Of a DNA stretch of 64,000 nucleotides, positions 23,691-36,299 are shown piece after piece. The position numbers and the translations under genes were made by a program. The notes below the pieces were generated by a model. The model saw only the letters and a list, made by a program, of their open reading frames with translations. It searched no databases and had not been told where the DNA came from. The DNA is from Brachypodium distachyon. Taxonomy: Eukaryota > Streptophyta > Magnoliopsida > Poales > Poaceae. The DNA lies in NCBI RefSeq assembly GCF_000005505.3, contig NC_016131.3:31053001-31117000 (forward strand), written 5' to 3'. How positions within the stretch are numbered: the stretch's first letter is position 1; the number at the start of each line of letters is the position of its first letter.

Positions 23691-23939
23691 CTAGTTTATT
23701 TTCCCATTTCCTGCCATCCTACAGAAGCTAAGATTGATGTCTCTAACCCCCATAACACCAGAACAGAAATGTGAATCACCATTTCTGTAGGCAACATGAG
23801 GAATGATATCTTTACTTCTATACTTTTTCCTAAGCAACCTCTGCCAAACTCCACGTACTCTCATTTTCCAGATCCACTTGTTGAGTAAACAAACATTCAT
23901 TATCCACCTTGATCCTTTGGATGGCATACAACTGGCCAA
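23691..23939 (-). pseudogene. LINE reverse transcriptase fragment
   Basis: The minus-strand frame has the order LLNKWIWKM, VWQRLLRKKY, SHFCSGVMGVRD and GNGK. This matches the segment downstream of the RT core in plant L1-type LINEs (pattern LLxKWxWKL, WxxLLxxKY, GNG). Only this short piece remains, with no neighbouring RT core, tail or TSD found, so it is an isolated fossil. Confidence 0.7.
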
Positions 23940-24023
23940 TTAACCAGTGATACGTATTGGTGCATTCCCTTCCTGCCGTAAAAGTCTACTCCGAAAAAAG
24001 TCCAACCTCTTCACTTCTCCTTT

Positions 24024-25209
24024 ATGAACTACAGAAAGAGGCATCATAACATTAGGGATAGTGTTCGTATGAGATATTGTTTGGACAGGTCAGATTCCAG
24101 CCAAAAGGACGGAGATGCCCGCGCGCCTGCTCCGCGTTCTCCCGTGCGGCCGTGCGACACCATCCAGCCACAGCCCAAGCGACCCAGCCACGGCCCAAAC
24201 GCGGTGGGCCAGACACGGCCCAAGCAGAAGGGTCTTTGCAAATCCGTTCTTGGGATCGATCAAGCAATCCGAAACAACTCTCTAGCGCTCGTCCGCGCCG
24301 CGCGGCTCCGTGCGATTCCTCCTTTCCCTTTTTCTGTCGCTCGGTCGTTTCCTCTTCCGTCTCAGGACCCTTCCTTCTCCCCTTCTTTTTTTTGGTATTT
24401 CTCACCGTCATCTCCTTTCCGCCTCCTCAACTCCCCTTTTCTCCTCCATCCCCGGCTGGCCGGCTCTCGTGCTAAGCCAAATCCCTCGTCGGCGTCGTGG
24501 TCCCTGCATCCCAGCAGTCGTCTTCCTCCATCCATGAAATCTCTTGCCGCGGGGGATTTTTCGACTGGTGCTGCGCCATGTCTTTCGGCGACGAGTCAGC
24601 GGCGTGATGGTGACTGATTTAGGCGATTCGCAGAGCGGCACGAGTCCCCGTCGTCGCGGCATCGGGCTTTGCGGCTGCTGGAAACCCTCCTCTTTGTATA
24701 CCTTCTCCTCGCCGGATTTGCTCTGGCCCGGCAATCCCACGGTAGAGTGAGTGCGTGACACACTCGAAACCCTCCCCCTTCATAAAGCTGCCCATCGTTG
24801 GTTTTTCATCTGGTATTTTACACGGCAGGGTTGTTCCTATGCACAGGGGCGAGATTGGCCTGCCTGCTCAGAGACCACACAGGAGCGTGCGGCTCTATTC
24901 GCCTCTTCGTCTGTAGTTTTACTGCTGTTGAAGCATCAACAGGTGCTCACTTCCTTTCTCTCCTTGTTTTTCCTGATATGTCGTTGATCTCTGAATAAGT
25001 TGTCTATGCAAGTTCATTGTTGTCGCAAGTGCTCATGGTGGTTACTGTAGAGAGATGGTTTCAGTTTAGGCTCTGATACTTGTATAGCTGCATTTTACTT
25101 GGAATAAATTTGGAAGCAACTTTTCTGTTTTGTTTTGAGTTAACCAATGATCTGCAAACTGGGACTAGCAGCAGCAGGTTTGTGGTTACTAGCAGCAGTA
25201 GAAATTATA
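24024..25209. other. GC-rich promoter-like region, no protein gene called
   Basis: About 24100-24235 contains several GGCCCA/TGGGCC words, the site-II-type elements common in plant housekeeping promoters. Next comes a motif (24234-24270) also present at 31296-31332, then a CT-rich stretch (24300-24470) like a plant 5' leader. Several open frames of 60-200 codons follow, none with a recognisable domain. It could be the remains of a gene's 5' end or a non-coding transcript. The evidence is not enough for a gene call. Confidence 0.3.
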
Positions 25210-25292
25210 CTCCCTTTGTCCCGAATTAACTGACGGGGATTTGTATAAGAATCTATACAAATCCGCATCGGTTAATTCGGGGTCGGAGGGAG
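25210..25292. mobile_element. Stowaway MITE, 83 bp (same family as 60118-60199)
   Basis: This near-perfect palindrome with ends CTCCCTTTGTCCC and, inverted, CTCCCTCCGACCCC is flanked by TA (25208-25209 and 25293-25294). Its internal arms include GGATTTGTATAAGAATC. It matches the MITE in intron 2 of the UBX gene in layout and core sequence. Stowaway elements are non-coding and mobilised by Tc1/mariner transposases. Confidence 0.92.
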
Positions 25293-25294
25293 TA

Positions 25295-26329
25295 GCAATA
25301 ATTGTTTGTGGTTATGATTTTTCTTTTAATTTTATGGTTCCAATAGAGCAGATATAGTACTATGCAAAAAGCTGAACAAGCAATTGGCATTGTTGAACCC
25401 GGGCCACTGGTAATTTCAAGTTGAGATGCAAAAGGAACAAGGATTGCACATTGGATGGATCACTGGAGATCGAAGAGATGGTGCTTTGGAAAGCGAAATA
25501 GCTAAGCTAGCTAGGGGATGATGCGATGATGGTTAGATTTGGGTGTTTAACTGATTCATTTCTTCTTTGGGATGCTGCTGGTGAGAAGGTCTAATCAATT
25601 GACTGTTCTTCTGTTTTTCTCCCCCTCCTCCCCCCTCTCTCTCTTGGTTGTTGTAGTTTTGGAGTTTTATTCTTCTCCTAAGCTAGCTATGTAAGCGCTA
25701 ACACATCTGATTTGGTTGTTTGCAAGAAAAAGAGATGACAAGATTTTTCATCTCCAAAGTTATGTTAGTACTGTAAAGCCTATACTACTGTCAAGTTTTC
25801 AAAATGTTTAAAATCAGCAAATGATTGAGCAGCAACTTGCATACTTGGTTCGTCTAATCTCACATTCTCATTATTATTAATTTTGATTCTCTATGCAACA
25901 CATGAAATCCAGAGGAGCGATGGCCAGGGAATCGTGGTGTCTAGACACTATAGGTCAAGGACATCCAGAGCTTGCACTTTTTAGAAGAAGGCTACGAGCT
26001 GTAGATGGTGTCAATTCCTTGGGTGAGTTAAGTTTTTGTGATGTGTTCCTATTGACGCCTTATATGAGACATGTTTGTTCTGCATATTCGTATGGAACCA
26101 CTACAATTTTTTGTTGCCAGTTTATTTGCCACAATTAGTCTACGGAACAAGTGACCATGTTTAATTTCTACGACGAATGATCTTAAAAACCAACTACTGA
26201 AAGTGGTATCATGTAGTCAATGATCACATATGTATGTTCCCAGTAGTCTCAAAATTAAACAAACTCCTCATCATGCCCTGATGCAGTACATATGGTGACA
26301 TGGGATTTCAATCATTCACTAGTTCTTTT
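25295..26329. other. Intergenic DNA
   Basis: No gene is recognised. A CT-rich run is present near 25615-25645. The short open frame at 25893-26138 has no recognisable domain. Confidence 0.35.
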
Positions 26330-27830
26330 GGGATGAGCTCTACATCCTTCTGACATCTTATTTTAATTGTTTTTCCAAAGAAGATGTTCAACTCTTTTTT
26401 AGTCCTTTAGTGTTTCTACGCCTTCTTTTTTTGACATGATATTTCAATTTCTAGGAACGACCTTTTAATTTCTTTTTAGATCTATTTTGAGTTTTTTTAG
26501 GTTTCCATATTTTTACCATGAGCTTTCAGTTCCTTTGGCATAAGCGTTTAAAAAAAATACTTTGCTTGGAAGAGCTTCAATTTTTTTCTATACGAGCCTT
26601 AAATTTTCAAAGACAAACTTCTAGTTCTTTTTATACAAGATTTCAATTTTTCCTAGTTCTGAAATGAGCTTTCATATTGTTTTTGGGATGAGCTTTGAAT
26701 TGTTCTCAAATAAGGTTTCCATTCATCCAATGTTAGCTTTTGAATCACTTTGAGCTTAACTTTCTATTTGTTGAGACGAGCTTTTAGTTTCTCTAAGATG
26801 TGCTTCCAATTATCTTGAAACAAGATTTTTATTTTTCACGAGAATATATTCTTTTCAAATGAGATTCAATCTTCTTTGAGGTAAACTTTCAAATTTCTTG
26901 GCATAAGCGTTTTGTTTTATTGAGAAGAGCTTTCACTTTCTTTGAGATGAGCTTTGAATTGTTCTCATATGGTTTCGATTCCTTTGAGTTGAGTTTTTGA
27001 ATTAATTTGATCTGAACTTCCAATTTTATGAGATGAGCTTTCAATTTCTTTGAAGTGTGCTTACAATTGTCTTGAGACAATATTTTTTATTTTTTATGAG
27101 AAATATTTTGTTTTGAAATGAGATTTTATATCTTTTGACATGAGCTTTCAATACCTTGAGGTAAACTTTCAAATTTGTGGGCATAAACTTTCAACTTTCT
27201 TGAGAAGAGCTTTCACTTTATTTCAGATGAGATTTGAATTGTTCTCATATAAGGTTTCGATTCCTCTGAATTGAGCTTTTGAAATACTTTGATCCAAACT
27301 TTCGTTTTTTTGAGACGAGCTTTCAATTTCTCTGAGATGTGCTTCTAACAATATTTTTATTTTTTATGAGAAATATATTGTTTTGAAATGATATTTAAAT
27401 TCTTTTGACATGAGCTTTCAATCTTCCTTGAGGTAAACTTTCAAATTTCTTGGCATAGCCTTTTAGTTTTCTTGAGAAGAGCTTTCATTGACTCTGAGAT
27501 GAGCTTTGAATTGTTCTCATATAAGGTTTCAATTCATCTGAGTTGAGCTTTTGAATTACTTTGATCTAAGGTTTCAATTTTTTGAGATGAGCTTTCAATT
27601 ACTCTGAGATGTATATTGCTTTGAAATGAGATTTTAATTCTTTTGACAGCTTTTCAATCTTTCTTGAGATAAGCTTTCGATTTTCTTTGCATAAGCTTTT
27701 AATTTTCTTTAGAAGAGCTTTGATTTTCCCTTAGATGAGCCTTGATTTTTTTTTCAAGTTTTATAGTCCCTTTGAGATGAGGTTTAATAATTTTAGTGTG
27801 AGCTTTCGGTCGTTTTAAAGTAGATTTCCT
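26330..27830. repeat. Nested AT-rich tandem repeat, about 270-bp higher-order period
   Basis: The array is built from 25-30-bp words of the form GAGCTTTCAATTTCTTTGAG. These are grouped into units of about 258-280 bp marked by GAGCTTTGAATTGTTCTCA near 26691, 26949, 27227 and 27502. Each unit also carries TTGAATTACTTTGAT, TTTTATGAGAAATAT and GACATGAGCTTTCAAT. About four to five diverged units are present. The minus strand is Lys/Ser/Leu-rich in translation, but the frames are broken, so it is not a protein gene. Confidence 0.85.
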
Positions 27831-29269
27831 TAACTTTTAATTTTGAACTTTGAAACAAAAGGATGGTTGGGCTTACCGGTGATGAGGTCTGTGGCGGACC
27901 ATACTGCTGCAAGCGCTAGTTAAAACGGCTCCTCGTGGAGGCATGTCGCCCATGCACCGCGTCCCGGTAAGGCTCCTCAATGCACACGATTGCGGTCAGG
28001 TCTCCGGTGGCGTGCGGCGAGATCCACAGCAAGCAGAGTCTCGGGTGATGGGGGGAAGAGGATGGGTGGAAGGAGAAGGGAGATGCGCAGGGGCGGGTGT
28101 TTTTGCAAGATAAATATTTAAATTTATCCGCTATGGCGTTTTGAGTGTGGGCGTGCCAGTATACTATTGTATACAAATTAAACTGATATAAACACATGGA
28201 GATGGGTAATCTTGTATTTTATCGATTCTCGACAAATTCCATATTCCCTTTTCACATGTATTTTTTGTACTGCGCTTATATATCTGACTAAGACGATTGC
28301 AAGGTTCTTGATTCCTGAAATCTCGGAAGAATTTCAATTAACTACATCTGCGGTATATATACTCGCAAAACACCTCCGGTTAAGCTACATCAAACATTCA
28401 ACGGTCATCTTTAGGGTTCAGGTCATCACAAGGTTTTGCAACCAAGTAAATAACATCATCAAGCACACGCATGAGACACAAATTTAATGTGGAAAACCCA
28501 AATCGGGTAAAAAACCACGGTGACACGAAGGCCAAATCCACTATACGATTGTGTTTACATGCAAGGGATGTTGCAATCATCTTGCCCCATGTAGCTGTAT
28601 GGGATCTGATGTTCAAATGACTTTTTCGATATGATGTTGTTGTCTGATTTCGTCAACCACAGACGGCACATGAATGGTGATGTACCGATATTCATTTGTT
28701 TCCTCATGTATGCAGCATGTACGGTGATGGTGGTTGCTGGAGCATGCGAGATTAACTCATGATACTTCAAAATAGAATTGATCTCTCCTTTCCTTGTCCC
28801 TGCGACCACATCTTCAGTAGAGCAACTTGACTTAGTGCTTGGTCCTTTCCTCTCTCTTTTCTTTGATAGCCTCTCATGGCCTACTAACTGCTAGCTTTTG
28901 GGACAACTAGTGAAGATGACTTGATGAAACTGGTGGTGCCGGTGTAATCTATCATGTAGCTCTCAATTATTGTCGGTGTCTTGATGATCTGCTTACTAAT
29001 GCTGTACTGGGGTCTTGTCTCAATGCTGGCTTTGTTGCTTCACGTCAACCTCCTGGACAGCTTCCTCGTTGCTCCTTCCTTCTGGACGTGGCCTTCACTC
29101 TTGGCCAAGCAGATGTGGTGAACTGCTAGTTTGATGTTTCTTGTTTGCTTCTTCTTCCCGATCGAGCATAGCTTCAGTGTGCTCTCTTGTAGCCTCTGCG
29201 TGTGCTCTCGGAAGTATCATCTCTCTTGTCTCCGTCTTCTGACTCCTACGCTGTGGCCAACTGAAACTC
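27831..29269. other. Intergenic DNA
   Basis: No gene is recognised. About 27870-28100 is GC-rich and ends abruptly. About 28470-28520 (AATTTAATGTGGAAAACCC, GGTAAAAAACCACGG) resembles sequence common in plant retroelement debris, but no ends could be defined. Confidence 0.3.
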
Positions 29270-29790
29270 TGCGAGCCACGGACATCACGAATTTGTAGAA
29301 TTGCACGCCGACGGTGGTCCATCCGTGGCGCCGACACGGCGCTAGTAGAGCCACGGATGCCATAATACCTTTTTTTTATTAACCGTCTGCGACGACGACA
29401 CGGCGCCGGGTAGAACCGCGGACCTCACAAATTTGTAGATGGCAACGGTAGTCCATGCGTGGCGACGATGCGGCGCCGGGTAGAGCCACGGATGCCATAG
29501 TATCTCTTTCTCTTTTTTTTATTAACCGTCCGCGACGACACGGCGCCGGGTAGAGCCGTGGACTCACGAATTTATAGCCGGCAATGGTGGTCCATCCGTG
29601 GCTGCGACACGACGCCAGGTAGAGCCACGGATGCCACAAAAACATCTTTCTCGTATCAAATGATTATCCGCGATGATGACACGGCGCCGGGTAGAGCCAC
29701 GGACATCATGAATGTGTAGAGCATATTCGCGACGGTGGTCCATCCGACGATACGGCGCCCGGTAGAGCCACGGATGCCATAAAAATGCAA
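29270..29790. repeat. Tandem repeat, about 138-bp period
   Basis: Roughly 3.5 copies are present, marked by CCACGGATGCCAT (one copy CCACGGATGCCAC) near 29351, 29487, 29625 and 29768. A related half-unit (GGCGCCGGGTAGAGCC followed by GTGGAC or ACGGACATCA) lies between, so each unit is itself a diverged dimer. The minus-strand frames read WHPWLYLAPCRR-like repeats, but they are interrupted and probably incidental. Confidence 0.85.
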
Positions 29791-31639
29791 AAACACCTGC
29801 AATTAAAGAGAAGAAGAACATAATAATAATAATCGCATGTCACCTTCATGTGATCTACTCACCATATGGTCGCGAGTCTTGCATGGTCTTGAAGAAGCCA
29901 TCGGCAGGAAGCCAACGGAGATGACGATCGATCTACTTGGCCGGAGGGAAGATGATCTGTTGTGTGGGTATGTGTTTGTGTATTGCCAATCGAGAGCAGA
30001 ACCTGGCTGCGCCTCCCTTTCCAACGATCTGATCTTCAACCTCTGCATCTTGACATAGTGCTGCCTCCGAGCCTCCCTCTCGCTCTGCTGTTCGCCTCCT
30101 CTTTATACTTGCGTTCACGTCCAGATCTCCAGAGGCATTCTGCCGTTACGAGCTAACAACTTCGTTTGTAAACCCGGTCAAGTCTCCCAGCTGTTAGGAT
30201 CACGGACTTATCCAACGAAACTTGAGTGTTTAGATCAAACTGTACCAACGTGACCAAATGTTCGTGAGAGGAATCAGATACATACACCAAGTTTACACGT
30301 ACAGGCTGCGTCCACGCTGATAAATGAGCCCGATGGCCGGTCAACAAATTCATCCATGCCGCTCCTGATATATTGGTTGTTCTGTTTTTCCCTTGCTTAT
30401 CCAACTAATTAACTTCAAAGATTTGAATCAAATCAGTTAGCTCCGACCAGGGTGCGTGCGTGTACTTCTAGTTAGAAGAGCCAGGGCATGCACACACGTA
30501 CATATATGCTGTAGATGGACCAACTTGATTAAACTTGAAGCTCTGATCGATGGAAACATGCATGGGTATATTTCTTCTAGTTATAACTGGTATCTCCATG
30601 CATGGAATAGGATTAATCCACTGAATATTTCTATTTTTTGCTTGCATGACCAGACAACTTATTATTAGTGCTCACTTCACATATATTCTGCATAGAACTG
30701 AAAAGTCTGTATATCAAATGCCACGTTTTGCATTAATTAATTATTATCCGTGTATCAAGGTCACAACATTGTGTTTCACTTCATTTTTGCCGAAATATCA
30801 TGACAAAAATCCATCAAACAGCAGGGCCCACGTGGAGGCGCATTGAAATTGAAAAAAAAACATACCCACAACAATTAAAACCTCACCGATATGATTTGAA
30901 AGCGTTTAGTATTTTCGACTGAAAGTGGTTTTTCCCCATCCATTTTCTTCCCTGAAAACCACTCTCCCAAAAAGGGAAAAAATAAATAAAGCCTATCCAC
31001 AGCACTGTTTCTGTGGTACAGAAAAGGCAAAAAAAAAAAGTGGAAAGGCCCAAATAAGCCCAGTAGTAGTTGGGCGACTGTCTGGCAAGGGGTGCACCGT
31101 GGTACGAGGCAGAGCGCATACTAGTTCGAGGCTTCGAGCGCGGGACGAGGAGAAAAAAAGGAAAAGGGAAAAGAGGAAAGGAGCGAGCACGGGGGAGAAA
31201 AAAAGGGAAAAGAGGCAACGCGGACGCACCTGGTCGGAAATCGTCCGCCGGAACACGAGTTGGCGGAGCTCCGCCAGTTAGCTCTTTGCAGAAGGCTTTT
31301 TGCAAATCCATTATTGGGATCGATGAAGCAATCAGTCCTATTTTCCCGTCGTTGTCTTTCTAAACTTTTTGGCTATATGCTGCACTCATGCATTGCTGTG
31401 ATGAAAGTAGATATATAGTGCTTAATTTGTGACCAGGCAGTGGCGTTTTCCACGAGCGCTTGGCGTACGGCGCCCTACCCTACATACTTATCGGGATAAT
31501 TACGTCTACTTGTCAGATTAACTATGCTTACTTCAAACTTACTACTTGCCAGTTTATCCACGCTTACTTGTCGTGATATGCACACATATTTCAATAAAAT
31601 AAACCGGTGGTTTGGTGTGAATAATACATTAATTGAGCC
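29791..31639. other. Intergenic DNA with promoter-like patch
   Basis: No protein gene is called. About 31020-31340 is GC- and purine-rich with GGCCCA words and ends in the motif shared with 24234-24270. Long opposite-strand frames here reflect purine-rich simple sequence. Confidence 0.3.
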
Positions 31640-32590
31640 TTCGTATAAAAAACATGGCAACAAGGTAGTACACAACATGTCAATTATGACACCACAACAT
31701 GGCGACTAGAATACAAAACATGTCAACTAGTAGCCAGCAACATGGCAACTAGTGTCAAACAACATGGCAGATAAGAGTGCACGACATGTCAACAATGACC
31801 CAACCAACGTGACACTAGGTAGTCACGACCTGGCAACTGGTACCAACAACATGACAACTACGACAAGACAATGTGGCAACTAAAATCAAAAAAGCATGAC
31901 AACTAGGTAGTGACGACACGTCAACTATGACCCAACCAAGATGCCAACTAGATAGTCACGACCTGGCAACTCATACCAAACAAACATGGCAACTAGGACA
32001 AAAAAGTGGCAACTAAGACAAAAAAACATGGAAACTAGGTAGTGACGACACGTCAACTATGATCCAACCAACGTGACAACTAGGTAGTCCCGACCTGGCA
32101 ACCAATACCAAAAAACATGGCAAATACGACAAAAAAATGTGGCAATTAAAACCAAAAAATATGACAACTAGGTAGTGACGACACGTCAACTATAAACCAA
32201 CCAACGTGGCAACTAGGTAGTTGCGACCTGTCAACCGATACCAAACAACATGACAAATGCGACAAAAAATGTGGCAACTAAGATCAAAAAACATGGCAAC
32301 TAAGTTGTGACGACATGTCAACTATGAACCAACCAACGTGGCAACTAGGTAGTCGCGACGTGGCAACCGATATGAAACAACATGGCAAATACGTCAAAAA
32401 AATGTGGCAACTAAGACCAAAAACATGGCAATTAGGTAGTGACGACATGTCAACTATGAGCCAACCAACGTGGCAACTAGGTCGTCACAATCTGGCAACT
32501 AGTACCAAACAACATGTCAATTATGGAGCACATGACATGACAACGAGGTAGTTTCGATATGACAACTAGGATGAAATAATATAGCAATTA
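31640..32590. repeat. Tandem repeat, about 131-bp period built from short ATGGCAACTA words
   Basis: About seven units are marked by GACACGTCAACTATGA or close variants near 31788, 31914, 32046, 32179, 32310 and 32441. Each unit contains several 20-25-bp subrepeats of the type CATGGCAACTAGG and CCAACCAACGTGGCAACTAG. Neighbouring units differ mostly by substitutions and 1-3-base indels. A 78-codon open frame (32315-32551) within it has repeated WQLG motifs, but I regard it as chance. Confidence 0.88.
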
Positions 32591-32677
32591 TATGTGGACC
32601 ACACTACATGAACTCTTCTAAGATACCCCAAAATTAATTTAGACCGTTTATTTTTTTTATCTAATGGCATTGATTAG

Positions 32678-33390
32678 TTGATAATAATACTCCAGTTTAG
32701 GCGAATGGATCAATATCATCTCAAAACAAGGAGTATTGAAAGGGCAAGGGCAAAACGAACGTCACTTCTTCCTCTTCCCCTTCACTGGATTACAGAGAGG
32801 AAGGGCTGTTGTGGGCTTGGAGTCGGCGGTGGCGCCGCGCCGAAGGCCAGCAGCAGTGGTGGCGTGCGCTGGGAGGCCGGCGGGCGCGTGCTGGAAGGGA
32901 TGAGGCAGCGGCGCGCGCTGGGAGGCCGGCGGGCGCGGCGCGGGCTGGAAGGGTGTGCCCGCGGCGGCACGCGGGTAAGAGCGTCTGCACCGCGGATTCG
33001 GAGAACGGTCGCGGGACGCGCTGGGAGGCCGGCGGCGGCAGCCCAGGATGGAAGCGCCGCGGTCGTGGCATGCGCTGGGAGAGCGACGACGGCGGCCTGA
33101 ATCCGGAGGACGCACTGCTCCTCACCGCTGCCGCACACACGCGCCCGTCAGTGCCGCCATGGTGCCCGTCTTCAAGGTGTAATAGAGGACGCCGGCGCTG
33201 GAACCAAACCGTGCGCCACCGCCGCCCGACGCTTCTCCGCCCCTGCCGCCGTCCCACGCTGCTCCTCCGCGCTGCTCGCTAGTATTTTGGAATCGCCGGG
33301 CCCTGCTCCAATCGGGAGAACCAGAGAGAGAGAGAGAGGGGTAGAGAGCAATGGGGAGGGAGAAAGGTCAGGAGAGAGTCCATCGTGAGA
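32678..33390. other. GC-rich stretch with short direct repeats
   Basis: Long open frames on both strands come from high GC and from the repeated word GCGCTGGGAGGCCGGCGG (about 32867, 32918 and 33018). There is no recognisable domain. The predicted Arg/Ala-rich peptides are low complexity. No gene is called. Confidence 0.4.
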
Positions 33391-33983
33391 TCTAACGGAC
33401 CGAAGCGCGCAGTACGGAAAGACTGGGGCACGTGCCCACTTAGAATCTCCGAAAGATCTTTTATCTCTTATTTGAGGATAAGGAATAGCTACCTGTGGAG
33501 CCATCTCTTCCAAGTTCCAAACAAAGATGGAGCCATTTTCAAGTTTAATTATTCATCATTTCTCATTTTGCGTTGCCAAGAAGGTGCCAATAAATTTTAC
33601 TGCAATTTGATCTTGATTGACAAAAGGGCCAGGAAATGGTCTAGAAAAGTGTCCTGGATTGACCATAATTTTCATTTCCCAATAATGCTGTAGTCAATTG
33701 GTTTTGAAATTTTAGACGGCCAAATTTGATTAGGATATTCCAATTATTTTGATTAGGCTATTCCAGTGGCAGTTATTAACAAAAGTCACCGTCCTTCGTT
33801 CATCGACAGTTCTCGTCCTTCATATAGAAATAGAATAGACATTCCTTGACAATTTCATTCAGTGAGAAAAGTAGCGTATGTCAAGACTCAAGTTCTGTGT
33901 CATGTTGTCAAAAGAAGTTATTTATTGTCTGATAAGTTGATGAGCAGCTGATATGCTATTTGGCACTTTGGCTCTAATGCATG
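33391..33983. other. Intergenic DNA
   Basis: AT-rich sequence left of the duplicated gypsy flank. The open frame at 33385-33693 has no known domain. Nothing is called. Confidence 0.35.
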
Positions 33984-34340
33984 CCTCGTTGCCTACCTGA
34001 AGATCGAAACGAAAGCTTTCATTTATTTATTTTCTAGCCGATTTGTGGTTTGTTCTGTAAGGTGTTGCGGACTGGGAATCGAGAGCAAACGTTATTTTTC
34101 AAAGACTGGTTCACATATAACTTTTATTCTGTAGTGAATATATAAACATTTATCAGCTAAGGAGATGTTTAGATTTTTTTTTCCAGAAAAGATGAATGTT
34201 CGATTGATGCACACGGGTACTCTTGGAGGCAAATAAGGCTGTATAGCCTTTACGAGTCACCGAGTGTCTGAGCTTACAGTTCAGATTGTGGCTGAGCCAG
34301 CATTTAGTGAAGCCTGGCCAAAGTGTATTCCCTTCCTTCT
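33984..34340. repeat. Gypsy left flank, copy A (duplicated at 40766-41127)
   Basis: This host flank of about 357 bp ends in CTTCT directly before the LTR. Nearly the same sequence recurs at 40766-41127, again ending in CTTCT before an LTR. The copies differ by scattered substitutions and by an insertion of about 17 bp (near 41056) in the second copy. Confidence 0.9.
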
Positions 34341-35161
34341 TGTTGTTGTTCTAGAAAACAACAGGAGTACGGCGTGCCAATGCTTGATGGCACAAATACA
34401 AGAATAATATGTAGGGGGTGTACGCCGGCCTTATAGCGAAGGTCGTCGTACACTTGGGACAAGTTGACACGTCGATATTTTTTGAATAGGTTCGGCCGAC
34501 CCTGCGGGTACGACTTACTCCTGTGTTAGGAGAGGTTTCGAGGGGGTCGTTAGCCAAGTGTTTGGGCCGAACTCGTCTTCCCAAATCACCTATGGCGAGA
34601 GATCTCTAGGGGCCGTCTCGGACTTGGGCCGAACTTGTCTTCCCAAGTAGTGAGGTTTGGATACCCTCAAGATTCTAACCTGATCCCTCTACTTCGAGTC
34701 GGGGTCGTACTAGACGGCCCGAAACCTTGAAATTAGGCTTCCCAAGTCGCGTCCCCGAGGTCGAGTCGAGACTAGGCTCGACCCAAGCACTCGAGAGCGG
34801 GCTCCTTAGGTTGCTCTAGCCCTCTCCCCTTTGATCTTATTCCAATGGAGAGTGAATGATACATGCCCCCATGGGGGGTATTTAAATCCTAGGGGTCCAT
34901 GACAAAAGAGCATGGCTACCCTTGAGGGAGAGGGAAAGAGAGGGTAAAGTGGGAAATTCACTCCTAGAGTTTTCTTGGCCCCTACTCTAGCTCCATTGAC
35001 CATGGTATGGGAGGCTTGACCCTTTGACTCCTTTGACCAACGATTAGTTGGCATGACTATGCCTTGTTGGCGATTTGACCGGTCTTTGTGATTTGTTGAC
35101 TTGGTCTTTGCCACGTAGGACTACGGCCCGGCCCATGTAAGGATTCTATTATATTACAACA
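34341..35161 (-). repeat. 3' LTR of the gypsy element
   Basis: This 821-bp LTR has TG...CA ends. Compared with the LTR at 41128-42123 it lacks a 197-bp segment and carries a short extra segment (around 34867-34894). Multiple indels show that considerable time has passed since insertion. Confidence 0.9.
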
Positions 35162-36299
35162 GTAGCCCCCTTGAGCCGCAGGTATTGGGAATGCCTTCGG
35201 GTCAACTCCAACGTTGATGTCGTGTCGAGATTCTTCATTTGATGCCTCGAGCGTAGCTCTCCTCGGGGCGTGCCACCGGCTAGGTAGGTTTTGCGAGGAA
35301 ACCGGGCCTAGGTGGGCGGCCTTGTGAGGTACTCGTGGTTTCGGGAGTGTCCTTCGAGACGTTGCGTTGGGGGAACCACCAGCTAGGTAATCTTTCTCGA
35401 GGAGGAAGATAGACCTAGGTGGGCTTGGCGCATCCCTAGGGCTCCTGGGATTCTTCCTTCGGGACCTTCCATCTGAAAAGTCATGGCCACAAAGGCCTTT
35501 CCTGCAAAATTTGGAGATTGGGGGACTTCTTTTGCAAGGTAATGGAGCTGCAGGGAATTTTTTGTGAATTTCTGGCCTTCCGAGGGTCTCGGCGCGAAAT
35601 TCCCGAGCCGCCAGGGGGGAGCTTGAGATTTTCCGCGTCCGGGGGGGGGTCTGTAAAAATCCTCCCCCTGGGCCGTCCCCCGTGCACAGGAGCGTTCCTG
35701 GGCCGCGCTCGGCTTCATGGGCTTCCCGGGCGTGCGGGCTGCGCCCGACCGGGCCAGAGAGGTTTCCCTTTTTTTTTCATGCGACCGTTACTGGGCCAAG
35801 GCCCACTTCATAGCCCGGCCTACATAACGGTTCGCCGGCTTGCATGAGGGGATCGGACGGAGGTGGGCACGCCGAAGCCCTGGATCCAATGGCCGATGTC
35901 CTTCGTCTTCTTTCGTACGGGGTGAGAAAAGGAGCTCGTCCTCGTTTCTCCTTTTGCAGGTGAGCTCGTCACCGGGATGACACTGGCGGCCGTGCAGCAC
36001 GGGCAGAACGGCTAGGGCGACCGCCCCCTTTTCTCCTTTTTCTTCTCTCTTTTCTCCTTTGCCCTGCAACTTTTGTCCCTTGGTCGCTTATCCCTTGTCT
36101 TGTTGCTGTGACCAGGCCGACCGGCGAGGGGCCGGCCCGGACGCCGAGGGAAGCTTCGTGCCTATAAAAACGAAGCCATGCAGAGTGGGAGGGGCACAGC
36201 CCACTCTCGTTTTCCTCCCCTCCGGTGCCTAAGACGTGCTTCGGCGACACCCGAGGACGAAGACGAGACCGGTGGCTCGTAGGTGCTCCTTAGGGGCGT

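Noticed and set aside
26889..27080. Lys-rich minus-strand frame in the 270-bp repeat
   Set aside because: The frame is produced by the repeat and is interrupted in neighbouring units.
31640..32590. CRISPR-like array
   Set aside because: The repeats are not separated by unique spacers. Spacers repeat as well and the context is a plant nuclear genome.
32678..33282. Overlapping 110-160-codon frames on both strands
   Set aside because: High GC and short direct repeats explain them. The peptides are low complexity without a domain.
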